Source: an uncultured archaeon (GTDB lineage: Archaea > Nanobdellota > Nanobdellia > Pacearchaeales > GW2011-AR1). From it: a DNA stretch of 34,858 bases. The stretch lies in the NCBI GenBank assembly GCA_903828655.1, contig CAIKMX010000066.1, positions 1-34,858 of the forward strand, given 5' to 3'. Position 1 is the stretch's first letter; the number at the start of each line of letters is the position of its first letter. Below the pieces are notes generated by a model. The model did not search any database. It was given only the letters and a program-made list of their open reading frames with translations, and had not been told where the DNA came from. Made by a program: the position numbers and the translations under genes. Positions 22,000 to 30,370 of this stretch are shown here, piece by piece.

Positions 22000-23226
22000 A
22001 TGGACAATCAAAAGATACTCAATGCATTAGAAAATAGCAATCCTTGGTGGAAAGGCGAATTTGAATTGGATTACAAGAATAGACTAGTTTATGAAGAGAT
22101 TAAAAAATATATAAAAAATAGGCAGATTATTTCCTTAACTGGATTGAGGAGGACGGGAAAAACAACAATTTTACTCAAAATAGTAAAAGATCTAATTATA
22201 GATTATGGAAAAGAGAATGTGGTTTATTTTTCGTTTGATGACTTTCGAGAAACTAAATTAAATGAGGTTATTGATGGATATTTTGAATTGATGAAGAAAG
22301 ACAAAGATGAACCGATTTTATTCTTATTTGATGAGATACAAAAAGTTTCTGGGTGGGAAGAACAATTAAAAAGACTTTATGACGAAAATAAAAAGTTTAA
22401 GTTTGTAATTTCTGGCTCTGAGTCACTATTTATAAGAAAGGGAACACGTGAAAGCCTCGCCGGAAGAATGTTTGAATTTCAGATAAAAACTTTGTGTTTC
22501 AAGGAATTTTTGGATTTCAGAGAGAAAAAATTTGATAATTTAATCTTGTATAGAAAAGAAATTCTTTCTGAATTTAAAAACTTCCTATACTGCAATGGAT
22601 TTCCTGAAATTATAAATGAAAATGAAGAATTTATAAGAAAATATATTAAGGAAAACGTTGTCGAAAAAATAATTTATAGAGATATCCCCCAAATTGTGCC
22701 TATTGAAAATCCAGTAATACTGTCACAGATGTTTAATATAATCGCAAAAGATCCAGGGCAAATAATCCAGATGGACAAACTTGCAAAAGAGCTGGGTATT
22801 TCTAGGCAGACCGCATCTAATTACTTGGATTATCTTGAGAAATCTTTTCTAATAAGAAAATTATATAATTTTTCAAGAAACGCTAGAAAGACCCAGACAA
22901 GATTAAAAAAATATTATCCGGTTATACTTTTTTCAGAAGAAATAGGGAATAGGGAAATTTTTGGAAAGGTTTTTGAAACTTTTGTTGTAAATGAACTTAA
23001 TGCAGAATTTTTCTGGAGAGACACATATAAGAATGAAGTTGATGTTATTTTAAAGAATGATGAGATAATTCCTATTGAGGTCAAAGTTTCAAATATCGAG
23101 ACAAAACCCATTACTTTATTCATGAACAAGTTTAAGCTAAAGAAAGGCATAATCCTAACTTACGATAGGGAAGAGATGAAGGACAGGGTAAAGGTAATTC
23201 CATTTTATAAATACTTTTTAGGTTGA
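22000..23226 (+). CDS. AAA-family ATPase with C-terminal DUF4143 domain
   Basis: A 408-aa protein of the AAA_14/DUF4143 group. Walker A is GLRRTGKTT (residues 48-56), Walker B is LFLFDEIQKV (about 107-116), and ISGSES plus SLAGRMFEF follow. A winged-helix segment lies around 250-290 (DKLAKELGISRQTASNYL). The C-terminal DUF4143 domain ends with EVDVILKNDEIIPIEVKV, a restriction-nuclease-like D...ExK pattern. These ATPases are widespread, often mobile and of unknown role. AGTTTAAATACTC at about 21940-21952 is a TATA box, giving a short leader. Confidence 0.92.
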   Translation: MDNQKILNALENSNPWWKGEFELDYKNRLVYEEIKKYIKNRQIISLTGLRRTGKTTILLKIVKDLIIDYGKENVVYFSFDDFRETKLNEVIDGYFELMKKDKDEPILFLFDEIQKVSGWEEQLKRLYDENKKFKFVISGSESLFIRKGTRESLAGRMFEFQIKTLCFKEFLDFREKKFDNLILYRKEILSEFKNFLYCNGFPEIINENEEFIRKYIKENVVEKIIYRDIPQIVPIENPVILSQMFNIIAKDPGQIIQMDKLAKELGISRQTASNYLDYLEKSFLIRKLYNFSRNARKTQTRLKKYYPVILFSEEIGNREIFGKVFETFVVNELNAEFFWRDTYKNEVDVILKNDEIIPIEVKVSNIETKPITLFMNKFKLKKGIILTYDREEMKDRVKVIPFYKYFLG

Positions 23227-23249
23227 AAATCTAAAAGTTCCCGTAAAAA

Positions 23250-23384
23250 TCTTTAAATCCATTTCCGGGCATTCAAAAAGAGCTGTTAGACTGGTTTGAA
23301 TCTGCCTACTGCAAGGAGAAGAACGTTAACGAAGGGAAAGTTGCGGAGATTGTGAAGGAATATCTAGAGATACATGCCAGGTAA
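23250..23384 (+). pseudogene. Possible remnant coding fragment
   Basis: An open stretch without ATG ends ELLDWFESAYCKEK and VAEIVKEYLEIHAR before TAA at 23382. Composition looks protein-like and helical, but there is no start and no recognised family. It may be the tail of a decayed gene. The rest of 23227-23548 shows nothing else I can name. Confidence 0.25.
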
Positions 23385-23548
23385 ATCCTTTGCTTCCGGG
23401 CCCAGTTTAAGAAAACGTTCTCTAGGCCTTCCCTCTTTAGGAAAATCTAGGATTTTCATGATGATATAACTAGGAAGCGGATGTTTTTATATTTAATTTG
23501 TGCCCCTTTTTATTCTCTTAGGCTCTAAAACTGGTTCATGCCTACTTT

Positions 23549-23636
23549 TTGCATGCGTTTATATTTTAAGCATGCAAAGACTGACAGGACATCTACTTAA
23601 ACTCTTGCATGCGTTTATATTTTAAGCATGCAAAGA
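23549..23636 (+). repeat. Two identical 32-bp palindromic repeats upstream of the RelA/SpoT-domain gene
   Basis: Copies at 23549-23580 and 23605-23636 are identical over 32 bp, separated by 24 bp. Each is a palindrome with arms TTGCATGC and GCATGCAA around an AT-rich centre (GTTTATATTTTAA) that itself looks like a TATA box. The second copy abuts the gene's TATA box (ATATTTAAACC, about 23635-23645). This fits a pair of operators for a dimeric repressor, or tandem promoters. Confidence 0.8.
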
Positions 23637-23665
23637 TATTTAAACCATGCCTAATTAACATCTGC

Positions 23666-24730
23666 ATGACATGGACAAAACTGATATATAATAAATCAAA
23701 GGTAGATAATGCAGGACATATTTTAACAGATATGGGGGCCACCCCCGAAGACATTGAAAATGCATTAACAATACTTAATAATTGGAGGTCATCCCATGGG
23801 TATCCCATGAATACCTTTCAAGCAAGATTGAGACAAAAAGCTAAAATTGTGGATAGCAACGCTTTAGTGGTCCAGCGTTTGAAGAGAGTTCCTTCTATAA
23901 TAAAGAAATTGAAACGAGACCAGACAAAAACAATGTCTCTATCACAAATGCAGGATATAGCCGGTTGTAGGGTGGTTTTATCGAATATTGAAAAAGTAAA
24001 TCAATTGGTTGAAATTTACAAAAAAAGTAGGGGTTTGAAGCATAAAAGAATAAGAGAAAAGGATTATATAAAAAATCCAAAAAAGGATGGTTATAGGGGC
24101 ATTCATCTAGTATATAGGTATAGGAGCGATAAAATAAAAACTTATGATGGACTACTTATTGAGATACAGATAAGGTCAAAGATTCAGCATGCGTGGGCTA
24201 CAGCAATAGAAATAGTAGATTTATTTACTAAGCAGGCAATTAAGTCTAATGAAGGAGAAGAGAAATGGAAGGAATTTTTTAGATTAGTTAGCTCTGCATT
24301 TGCAAAAATGGAAAATCAAAAAGAAGTGGAAGGAACACCTCAAAATAATAATGAACTTTATACTGCAATTAAAGAGAAAGTAACCCAACTAAAAATATTT
24401 TCTAAAATGGATAGTTGGTCTAAAGCACTGAGAGTAATAGAGCCTAAACTTAAAGAATTGACTTTCTTTCTTTTAGAATTAGATGTCTCGGGGGGAGGAG
24501 ACGCAAAATTAAGCATCAGAGGTTATCCTGAACAAGCCGAATCCCTCGCAACAGAACATTATCTTGAGGCAGAAAAATTACAAAGCGGAAATCCCGATAA
24601 AGATGTTGTTTTGGTTGGAGCAAGATCTGTAGAAGAACTAAAGAAAGCATACTTGAATTATTTTGCTGATTCGAAAGAATTTTTAGATTATTTAAAAAGC
24701 TATTTAGAAAAAAATGACAATTATAATTAA
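23666..24730 (+). CDS. RelA/SpoT-domain nucleotidyltransferase (small alarmone synthetase-like)
   Basis: A 354-aa protein with a RelA/SpoT synthetase fold and no HD hydrolase domain. Seen: QRLKRVPSIIKKLKR (R-K-S-K nucleotide-binding pattern, about 70-84), QMQDIAGCRVV (94-104), GYRGIHLVYRY (142-152) and EIQIRSKIQHAWATAIE (166-182). These match the (p)ppGpp synthetase core. The last 120 residues are a helical extension of unknown role. The family includes alarmone synthetases and toxins that pyrophosphorylate tRNA or nucleotides. The start at 23666 is chosen because the TATA box at about 23640 lies 25 bp upstream; frames reaching further up run into the palindromic repeat. Confidence 0.85.
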   Translation: MTWTKLIYNKSKVDNAGHILTDMGATPEDIENALTILNNWRSSHGYPMNTFQARLRQKAKIVDSNALVVQRLKRVPSIIKKLKRDQTKTMSLSQMQDIAGCRVVLSNIEKVNQLVEIYKKSRGLKHKRIREKDYIKNPKKDGYRGIHLVYRYRSDKIKTYDGLLIEIQIRSKIQHAWATAIEIVDLFTKQAIKSNEGEEKWKEFFRLVSSAFAKMENQKEVEGTPQNNNELYTAIKEKVTQLKIFSKMDSWSKALRVIEPKLKELTFFLLELDVSGGGDAKLSIRGYPEQAESLATEHYLEAEKLQSGNPDKDVVLVGARSVEELKKAYLNYFADSKEFLDYLKSYLEKNDNYN

Positions 24731-24734
24731 CTTA

Positions 24735-24746
24735 GGTCTTTAGACC
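24735..24746 (+). terminator. Short hairpin after the RelA/SpoT-domain gene
   Basis: GGTCT-TT-AGACC forms a 5-bp hairpin 5 nt after the stop codon. It is weak and lacks a following T run, so terminator function is a guess. Confidence 0.2.
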
Positions 24747-24753
24747 GAACTCG

Positions 24754-24777
24754 GCATAACCTTTAAATACCCATAAA
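24754..24777 (+). promoter_or_regulatory. Promoter of the S10-spc ribosomal operon
   Basis: GCATAACCTTTAAATACCC followed by ATAAAA carries the TATA box and is nearly identical to the uL1 operon promoter (GCATAAGCTTTAAATACCC then AAAAAA). Transcription would begin near 24790. Confidence 0.75.
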
Positions 24778-24784
24778 ACACATA

Positions 24785-25107
24785 ATTCTTATCTCAGATG
24801 CTACTGAGATTACACGGTAAATGAACCTTAAAACTTAAATGTTTAGGGTACTGAATCTGGTAAACTCTACAAGAAAAACAACGGCTGGTTACCGTTACAC
24901 AAGAGTTTATGACACGAGAGAATGAACATAGGTAATGACACAGCGAGGGTTGTGGCAATGGTTATGTTATCATGTAGTTGGCGAAGTAAAATCAAAAATA
25001 AACATTTGAAATGAAAATGCTCCCCTACTGAAAAAACATACTAACCTGCCCCCCACGAATTGCGTTTGATACCTACTACGGGTAAATTTGGAAATTCAAA
25101 ATAAAAC
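24785..25107 (+). promoter_or_regulatory. Long structured leader of the S10-spc operon
   Basis: About 315 nt separate the promoter from uL3. Hairpins seen: ATCTCAG/CTGAGAT (24791-24810), and an outer stem TAAACTCT/AGAGTTTA (24861-24909) enclosing AACGG/CCGTT (24880-24896). The end reads TTTGGAAATTCAAAATAAAA before CATGG, close to the end of the uL1 leader. No tRNA, SRP RNA or RNase P RNA signature was found. Small frames inside it are not convincing. A leader this long fits regulation by a ribosomal protein or a processed RNA. Confidence 0.5.
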
Positions 25108-26136
25108 ATGGACAATACAACACGAAGTGGAAGCCTGCAGTTCTATCCAAGATGCAGAGCTAAGAAGATTATTCCTAGTGTGAACTGGAGACCAGTTGCT
25201 GGACACAATAGAAAAGAAAATACCCACAACGGAACCAAGGCTGGTTTGATGGGCTTCGTGGGATATAAGGTTGCTATGACATCCGTGGCTGTTAAGGATG
25301 AAACACCTGATTCAATGACAAAGGGTAAAAAGATTATTGTTCCGGGAACAATCATTGAATGCCCTTCAATGAAGATTTATTCTATACGATTTTATAAAAA
25401 TAGCCAAGTTGTGGGAGAGATTGTGGTTTCTAATGATAAGATATTAAGAAGAAAGATTAAAGTTGCAAAAAATATTGACGCGATAAAGAGTTTTGATGAA
25501 CATATGAAAAAGATTGTTTCTGATGATAACGCTTATGATGATGTTCGTGTTGTTTTATTCTCTGAAGTTTTCAAGACAGGAATTGGAAAGAAAAAGCCAA
25601 ACTTGCTTGAAATTGGTTTGAGTGGAAATAGAAATGATAAATTACATTTTGCTAAGGAAAAAATAGGAAAGGAAATTTCCGTTGCTGATGTTTTTGGTGC
25701 GAGTGTTGGAAAGTTAGTTGATATTCATGGGGTTACAAAGGGTTATGGTTTACAGGGCCCAGTTAAAAGATTTGGAATTGGATTAAAGTCACATAAGGCT
25801 GAAAAGGGACAGAGAAGACCTGGTTCTTTGGGTCCTTGGAAACCTGCAAGAACAACATACAGAGCACCACAAGCAGGGCAGGTTGGGTATTTCACAAGAA
25901 TTTCTTATAATAGCTTAATAATGAAGGTGGGAAGCGTTAAGGACAATAAAGACGCTAAAGGCTCATTAGTTAATATCCCGGGGGGATATAAGAGATATGG
26001 AAACATAAAGACAGACTATATGATTTTAAGAGGAAGTGTTCCTGGACCAAAGATGAGGGGACTTGCAATAACTTCTGCTATTAGACCAACTAAATTCCAA
26101 GCTAAAAAGAAATTAGAGGTTCTTGAGCTTCGTTAG
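25108..26136 (+). CDS. rpl3: Large ribosomal subunit protein uL3
   Basis: An early-assembly large-subunit protein next to the peptidyl transferase centre. The archaeal/eukaryotic form is clear: N-terminal GSLQFYPRCRAKKIIPSV, HNGTKAGLMGFVGYK, the central VTKGYGLQGPVKRFGI region, and RRPGSLGPWKPARTTY reaching toward the catalytic centre. 342 aa is normal. First gene of the operon, behind a long leader; the ATG follows AAAATAAAAC with no Shine-Dalgarno. Confidence 0.97.
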   Translation: MDNTTRSGSLQFYPRCRAKKIIPSVNWRPVAGHNRKENTHNGTKAGLMGFVGYKVAMTSVAVKDETPDSMTKGKKIIVPGTIIECPSMKIYSIRFYKNSQVVGEIVVSNDKILRRKIKVAKNIDAIKSFDEHMKKIVSDDNAYDDVRVVLFSEVFKTGIGKKKPNLLEIGLSGNRNDKLHFAKEKIGKEISVADVFGASVGKLVDIHGVTKGYGLQGPVKRFGIGLKSHKAEKGQRRPGSLGPWKPARTTYRAPQAGQVGYFTRISYNSLIMKVGSVKDNKDAKGSLVNIPGGYKRYGNIKTDYMILRGSVPGPKMRGLAITSAIRPTKFQAKKKLEVLELR

Positions 26137-26152
26137 ATGCTTAAACTGAAAC

Positions 26153-26977
26153 ATGAAAGCTAAACTAATCGATAAAACAGGAAGTATGAAGAAAGAAATT
26201 GAATTACCTAAAAATTTCTCTGTAAGTGTTAGAGAGGATATATTACAAAAGGTATTTGAGGCTCAAAAAGGAATGTACAAACAACCATATGGAACAATGT
26301 ATGGCGCTGGTGCTGGATATTCTGCTTCTGGACTTATACAGCATAGAAGACATGTATGGAAAGGCGGATATGGTAAAGGTATCTCAAGAGTTCCAAGAAA
26401 AATAATGTCAAGACATGGAGCATCATTCAATTGGATTGGAGCAACAATTACATCTGCGAGAGGCGGAAGAGCGGCTCACCCACCAAAACCACAGAAAGAT
26501 TTCTTTAAAAAAGTAAATAAGAAAGAGTTACAGATTGCATTTAATTCTGGACTTGCTGGAACAGTCAATGAAAAATATATTGAAAAGAAATATGGAGAAA
26601 AGATGCACAGTGGATTTGTTTTCTCGTCGGATATTTTAGCTTTGAAAACAAAGGAATTCATTAAGATTATGTCTACATTATTCGGAGCTAATTCACTTAA
26701 TAGAGTTTTGAAAGTAAAAACAGTAAGAGCAGGAAGAGGAAAGTTGAGGGGAAGAAAATACAAATCTAACGCAGGATTATTGTTTGTTATATCTTCAAAA
26801 GAAGATATGAATAGAAAGGGAATTGAAGTTGTTAAAGCAAATGAGTTAATGATAAAAGATTTGGCTCCTAACGGCGTACCTGGAAGACTAGCATGTTACA
26901 CTGAAAATGCTATTGCTGAAATTGCTACTAAGTTCGATAAGAAAGTAAAAACAATGGAGAATAAAATAACAAAATAA
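26153..26977 (+). CDS. rpl4: Large ribosomal subunit protein uL4
   Basis: Lines the peptide exit tunnel with an extended loop. The archaeal form is shown by residues about 45-100: QPYGTMYGAGAGYSASGL, HVWKGGYGKGISRVPRK and ITSARGGRAAHPPKP, the tunnel loop. The C-terminal domain includes RAGRGKLRGRKYKSNAGLL. 274 aa is normal. It follows uL3 by 16 nt. In bacteria uL4 represses the S10 operon; no such evidence exists here. Confidence 0.97.
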   Translation: MKAKLIDKTGSMKKEIELPKNFSVSVREDILQKVFEAQKGMYKQPYGTMYGAGAGYSASGLIQHRRHVWKGGYGKGISRVPRKIMSRHGASFNWIGATITSARGGRAAHPPKPQKDFFKKVNKKELQIAFNSGLAGTVNEKYIEKKYGEKMHSGFVFSSDILALKTKEFIKIMSTLFGANSLNRVLKVKTVRAGRGKLRGRKYKSNAGLLFVISSKEDMNRKGIEVVKANELMIKDLAPNGVPGRLACYTENAIAEIATKFDKKVKTMENKITK

Positions 26978-26978
26978 A

Positions 26979-27260
26979 ATGGCAAAACAAAACAACATGG
27001 AAAGTGGAATAGGAATCATATTACAAAAAGTAAAGTCAACTGAAAAGATAGTTAGACAGATAGAAGCAGAAAATACAATGGTGTTTGTTTGTGATAAACA
27101 ATTCGGAAAGGTAGAGATAAAGAAAGAAGTTGAAAACTTGTTTAATGTTAAAGTGGAGAAAGTAAGAACACACGTTAGACAAAACAAAAAGATAGCTTAT
27201 GTTAAATTAAAACCAGAATTTCCAGCAGCAGATCTTGCTACGAAATTAGGATTGATGTAA
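26979..27260 (+). CDS. rpl23: Large ribosomal subunit protein uL23
   Basis: Sits at the tunnel exit and docks the signal recognition particle. The core includes STEKIVRQIEAENTMVFV, then the VENLFNVKVEKVRTH helix-strand typical of uL23, and ends KPEFPAADLATKLGLM. 93 aa as annotated. An internal ATG at 26997, preceded by AACAAAACAAC like other starts in the operon, could be the true start and would give an 87-aa protein. The first 16 nt of the longer form are repeated at 33037. Confidence 0.95.
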   Translation: MAKQNNMESGIGIILQKVKSTEKIVRQIEAENTMVFVCDKQFGKVEIKKEVENLFNVKVEKVRTHVRQNKKIAYVKLKPEFPAADLATKLGLM

Positions 27261-27319
27261 ACACTCTTTTCTTTTTAGAAAAAAGAAAATTTGTGGTTCA
27301 AAAGAAAAACTAAAATACA
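27261..27319 (+). promoter_or_regulatory. Repeated hairpin leader element, copy 1 (before the 148-aa gene)
   Basis: Hairpin TTTTCTTTTT-AGA-AAAAAGAAAA, then TTTGTGGTTCAAAAGAAAAA, CTAAAATACA and ATG. The same gap-free 51-nt core occurs in copies 2-4, with matching changes on both arms of the stem. Confidence 0.8.
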
Positions 27320-27766
27320 ATGGAAAACAAAAAAAACATGGAACAAAAAGGAAGATTATTGTTTGTTGAAGGCGGAAAGAATCCGGTGAACTTAGTTGAG
27401 GGAGATATGCTTACAGATGCTTACACTGGAAGAAGGTTAGTTTGTGGAGGATGGATTTCAAATGCTGGCTCTGATTCTTGTTTAGATGCAAGACCTTATG
27501 GGGGACCTAATTTTCATCCAATATTCTATATGGAAAGTGCTTCAAGTGAGCATGGAGTGGCTGTTTTGGGAGATGCTAATTATAGTGTTGTACAAAGAGC
27601 GGGTGTTGGAAGAAGTGCAATACACTTGACACATAAACATAAGACCCCTATTGTTAGATCAGCGGAATATGCTGTTGCAATGGGCCATATAAATGGTATG
27701 AAAGAAGATCTAAAAAGAAGAGCAAAATTGAAAGAGAAAAAAACTGTGGAGGATAAAGTAGCATAA
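27320..27766 (+). CDS. Unknown 148-aa protein between uL23 and uL2
   Basis: Not a ribosomal protein I recognise. In standard archaeal S10 operons uL23 is followed directly by uL2. The protein starts MENKKNMEQKGRLLFVEGGK, has a glycine/aromatic middle (YTGRRLVCGGWISNAGSD, GGPNFHPIFYMESASSEHG) and a basic helical C terminus (EDLKRRAKLKEKKTVEDK), which could bind RNA. Codon and base use match its neighbours. It has its own copy of the repeated leader element and ends 4 nt before uL2. An internal ATG at 27338 is an alternative start. A role in ribosome function or assembly is inferred from position. Confidence 0.85.
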   Translation: MENKKNMEQKGRLLFVEGGKNPVNLVEGDMLTDAYTGRRLVCGGWISNAGSDSCLDARPYGGPNFHPIFYMESASSEHGVAVLGDANYSVVQRAGVGRSAIHLTHKHKTPIVRSAEYAVAMGHINGMKEDLKRRAKLKEKKTVEDKVA

Positions 27767-27770
27767 TAAC

Positions 27771-28478
27771 ATGGGAAAAACATTAATACAACAAGCCAGA
27801 GGACATGGAAGCTTCAGCTACAGAGTTAGAAGAAGAGCGTTTAATGTTTTACCAAAATACATAATGGAAATGAATAAGGGCGATGAGTTCGAAGTTGTAA
27901 AATTAATTTCATCCGGAGGACATTCCGCTCCTGTTGCTAAACTTAGAAATCATAAAAATGGAAAGATATATTTCAATTTAGCAGCTAATGGATTATATGA
28001 GGGACTTAAGACTGTTTGTGGCGGAACTGCTAATGGAGACGTTAGTATGGTTGGAGATTTGGAAAACGGAACGCAGATATTCAATTTAGAAAATAATCCA
28101 AATGACGGCGGAAAGCTTGTAAGAAGCGGAGGAAATTGCGCTATTGTTGTTGGAAAGAGAGGAAATCAAATGGTGATTAGATTACCTTCAAAACAGGAAA
28201 AATTATTTGACGCTAAATGCAGAGCGACGGTTGGAGAAACTGCGGGACAAGGTCGACTTGATAAGCCGATATTAAAAGCAGGAAAGAAACATCATATTAT
28301 GAAAACTAAATCAAAGCTTTGGCCTAGAACTTCTGCTATCAAGATGAATGCGATAGATCATCCATTCGGTAGTGGTAGAGGAAAGAGAATCAAGAGCAAG
28401 ATTGCTCAAAGAAACTCTCCTCCAGGACAGAAGGTAGGATTAATAAGACCAAGAAGAACTGGTAGGACTAAAAAGTAA
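27771..28478 (+). CDS. rpl2: Large ribosomal subunit protein uL2
   Basis: Needed for subunit joining and peptidyl transferase activity. Seen: N-terminal [14 protein letters not shown] in the archaeal manner, [38 protein letters not shown], and the conserved C-terminal loop [18 protein letters not shown] (the catalytic-centre histidine loop is normally HPFGGG; here GS). 235 aa is normal. The ATG follows GCATAATAAC, 4 nt after the preceding stop. Confidence 0.97.
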   Translation: MGKTLIQQARGHGSFSYRVRRRAFNVLPKYIMEMNKGDEFEVVKLISSGGHSAPVAKLRNHKNGKIYFNLAANGLYEGLKTVCGGTANGDVSMVGDLENGTQIFNLENNPNDGGKLVRSGGNCAIVVGKRGNQMVIRLPSKQEKLFDAKCRATVGETAGQGRLDKPILKAGKKHHIMKTKSKLWPRTSAIKMNAIDHPFGSGRGKRIKSKIAQRNSPPGQKVGLIRPRRTGRTKK

Positions 28479-28486
28479 TTAACAAC

Positions 28487-28909
28487 ATGGCAGATGAACA
28501 TAAAATGGAAGATATGAAGATTAGAGTTAAAGAGAAACTGTACCGTGGAAGAACAGTGGAACAGCTTAAAGCTCTTGATACAAGAGAGTTTTCAAGACTT
28601 GTAAAGTCAAGATCAAGACGAGCATTGTTAAGAAACTATAACGTTGTTGAAGCTTTTGTTAAAAAGTGCAGAGCTTGCGAGGCTGACAAAAAGCCGATAA
28701 GAACACACGATAGAGCACTTACTATTGTTCCTGCGATGATAGGATTGACAATTGGAATACATAACGGAAAGGATTTCATGCCAGTAAAGATAACTGAAGA
28801 AATGCTTGGACATAGACTTGGAGAGTTTGCAATGACAAGAAAGGCAGTTAAACATGGAGCAGCAGGAGTTGGAGCGACAAAGTCATCTTCATCCTTGTCT
28901 GTTAAGTAA
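28487..28909 (+). CDS. rps19: Small ribosomal subunit protein uS19
   Basis: Head protein of the small subunit near the A site, partner of uS13. Seen: [20 protein letters not shown] (archaeal/eukaryotic N-terminal region), [40 protein letters not shown] and GEFAMTRK. 140 aa is typical. It starts 8 nt after uL2. A repeated leader element follows its stop. Confidence 0.97.
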   Translation: MADEHKMEDMKIRVKEKLYRGRTVEQLKALDTREFSRLVKSRSRRALLRNYNVVEAFVKKCRACEADKKPIRTHDRALTIVPAMIGLTIGIHNGKDFMPVKITEEMLGHRLGEFAMTRKAVKHGAAGVGATKSSSSLSVK

Positions 28910-28992
28910 ACACTCTTCTTTCCTTAGAAAGGAAAGAATTGGTGGTTCAAGAAAGGAACTAAGATACAAAATAAAAACAAACAAAAAACAAA
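28910..28992 (+). promoter_or_regulatory. Repeated hairpin leader element, copy 2 (before uL22)
   Basis: Hairpin TTCTTTCCTT-AGA-AAGGAAAGAA, then TTGGTGGTTCAAGAAAGGAA and CTAAGATACAAAATAAAAAC. Compared with copy 1, two C/G pairs have moved within the stem while pairing is kept. A short second stem GTTC/GAAC is possible. Confidence 0.8.
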
Positions 28993-29640
28993 ATGGATAA
29001 ACAAGATATACAACAGGAAAGAATAGAAGCAGAGGAAGAGGCAGTTGAAACTATGAAACAAGAAAGAATAGAAGATATAGCTGAAGGAAAACACGAACAT
29101 AAAACTGACGCTAAAAACGAGAAGAAAACAGAAGAAAAAACTGAAGATAAAAAAGAATCAAAGGATAAAAAGAAAAAAGTTGAAATCAAGGCTAAAGAAT
29201 CTGCTTGCGTAAGAGGAGAGAGTTTGAGAATATCTCCAAAATATGCTATTGCTACATGCAGAGCGATAAAACACAAAACACCTGAACAAGCAATTGAATT
29301 CCTTGAATTAGTTTTATTAAAGAAGAGAGCAGTAAAGATGACTGGAAAAGAACTTGGACACCAGAAATCTCGTGGAGTTCATGGAATGGAAGCAGGAGTT
29401 TTCCCAAAGAACTCATCTGAAGCTTTTATAAAATTGATAAAACAATTACAAGCAAATGCTTCTGTAAATCAAGTTGATAATCCAGTAATTGTTACAGCAA
29501 TAGCAAATAATGCACCTGAACCATTCAGAAGAGAAGGAAGAAAAGGAAAGAGAGCTCATGTTTATATTGAAGTTAAAGATTTAACTAAAGTTAAGGCTGA
29601 ATGGAAGATTAACAAAAAGAAAAAGGAGAATAAAAAATAA
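28993..29640 (+). CDS. rpl22: Large ribosomal subunit protein uL22 with a charged N-terminal extension
   Basis: Lines the exit tunnel opposite uL4. The conserved core begins near residue 75: LRISPKYAIATCRAI, KKRAVKMTGKELGHQKSRG, AIANNAPEPFRREGRKGKRA. The first 65-70 residues are an added Lys/Glu-rich segment (KTEEKTEDKKESKDKKKK) not found in most uL22 proteins, probably disordered at the surface. This brings the length to 215 aa against about 150-155 in many archaea. Its TAA shares one base with the uS3 ATG. Confidence 0.95.
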   Translation: MDKQDIQQERIEAEEEAVETMKQERIEDIAEGKHEHKTDAKNEKKTEEKTEDKKESKDKKKKVEIKAKESACVRGESLRISPKYAIATCRAIKHKTPEQAIEFLELVLLKKRAVKMTGKELGHQKSRGVHGMEAGVFPKNSSEAFIKLIKQLQANASVNQVDNPVIVTAIANNAPEPFRREGRKGKRAHVYIEVKDLTKVKAEWKINKKKKENKK

Positions 29641-30368
29641 TGGAAGAAAAAAAGTTTGTTGGCGTTAGAAAGGATGAATTCAATATTCGTGAATTTGTAA
29701 GAAAAACATTCGGAAAGGGAAAAATCTCTACAGTAAAGATAGAATATACTCCTGTTGGGGAGAAGATAATTGTTTCAACACATAAGCCTGGTTTGATTAT
29801 CGGCAAAAGGGGAGAGAAGATAGCTGAATTGACTGAAGTATTAAAGAAAAGATTCAAGATGGAGAATCCGCACATTGATATCGCAGAAATAACACATCCT
29901 GAATTTGATGCACAGTTAGTTGCTGATGATTTAGCATTAACATTAGAAAGATTTGGTTCATTGAAATACAAGTCCGCGAGCTATCGATTATTGGAAAAAA
30001 TAAGAAATGCTGGAGCTTTGGGAGTTGAGATAAGAACTTCTGGAAGATTACCTTCTGAAAGAGCTAGATCCTGGAGATTTGCATTTGGTTATTTGAAGAA
30101 AACAGGAGATGCTTCAAAAGTTGTTGACAGAGCAGAGAGCGTAGCTGAAACAACAAAGGGAGTTATCGGAATAAAGGTAGCGATACTTGCTCCAACAGCA
30201 AAGATACATGATAAGATTGATGTTGATGATGCTATGATAAAGCAAATTCAAAAAAATGCAATTATATTTGAAGAATTCGAGGAAGAAGAAAGAGTAAAGT
30301 CCGAAGCTAAAAAGGCTAAAAGAAAAATAAAAAAAATAATAGATAAAAATGGAGACGGAGTTGAATAA
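29640..30368 (+). CDS. rps3: Small ribosomal subunit protein uS3
   Basis: Forms the mRNA entry tunnel. The KH domain lies around residues 40-90 with the GLIIGKRGEKI loop (about 53-63). The C-terminal domain contains AGALGVEIRTSGRLPSERAR and VIGIKVAILAPTAKI. The tail is basic (KKAKRKIKKIIDK). 242 aa is normal. It starts in the TAATG junction with uL22. Confidence 0.97.
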   Translation: MEEKKFVGVRKDEFNIREFVRKTFGKGKISTVKIEYTPVGEKIIVSTHKPGLIIGKRGEKIAELTEVLKKRFKMENPHIDIAEITHPEFDAQLVADDLALTLERFGSLKYKSASYRLLEKIRNAGALGVEIRTSGRLPSERARSWRFAFGYLKKTGDASKVVDRAESVAETTKGVIGIKVAILAPTAKIHDKIDVDDAMIKQIQKNAIIFEEFEEEERVKSEAKKAKRKIKKIIDKNGDGVE

Positions 30369-30370
30369 CT

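Noticed and set aside
23549-23636. Minimal CRISPR array (two 32-bp repeats with a 24-bp gap)
   Set aside because: Only two units, a short gap, fully palindromic repeats directly at a promoter, and no cas genes. Operators fit better.
24785-25107. SRP RNA, RNase P RNA or small coding genes in the uL3 leader
   Set aside because: No conserved core motifs of either RNA were found, and the frames present are about 30 codons with no support.
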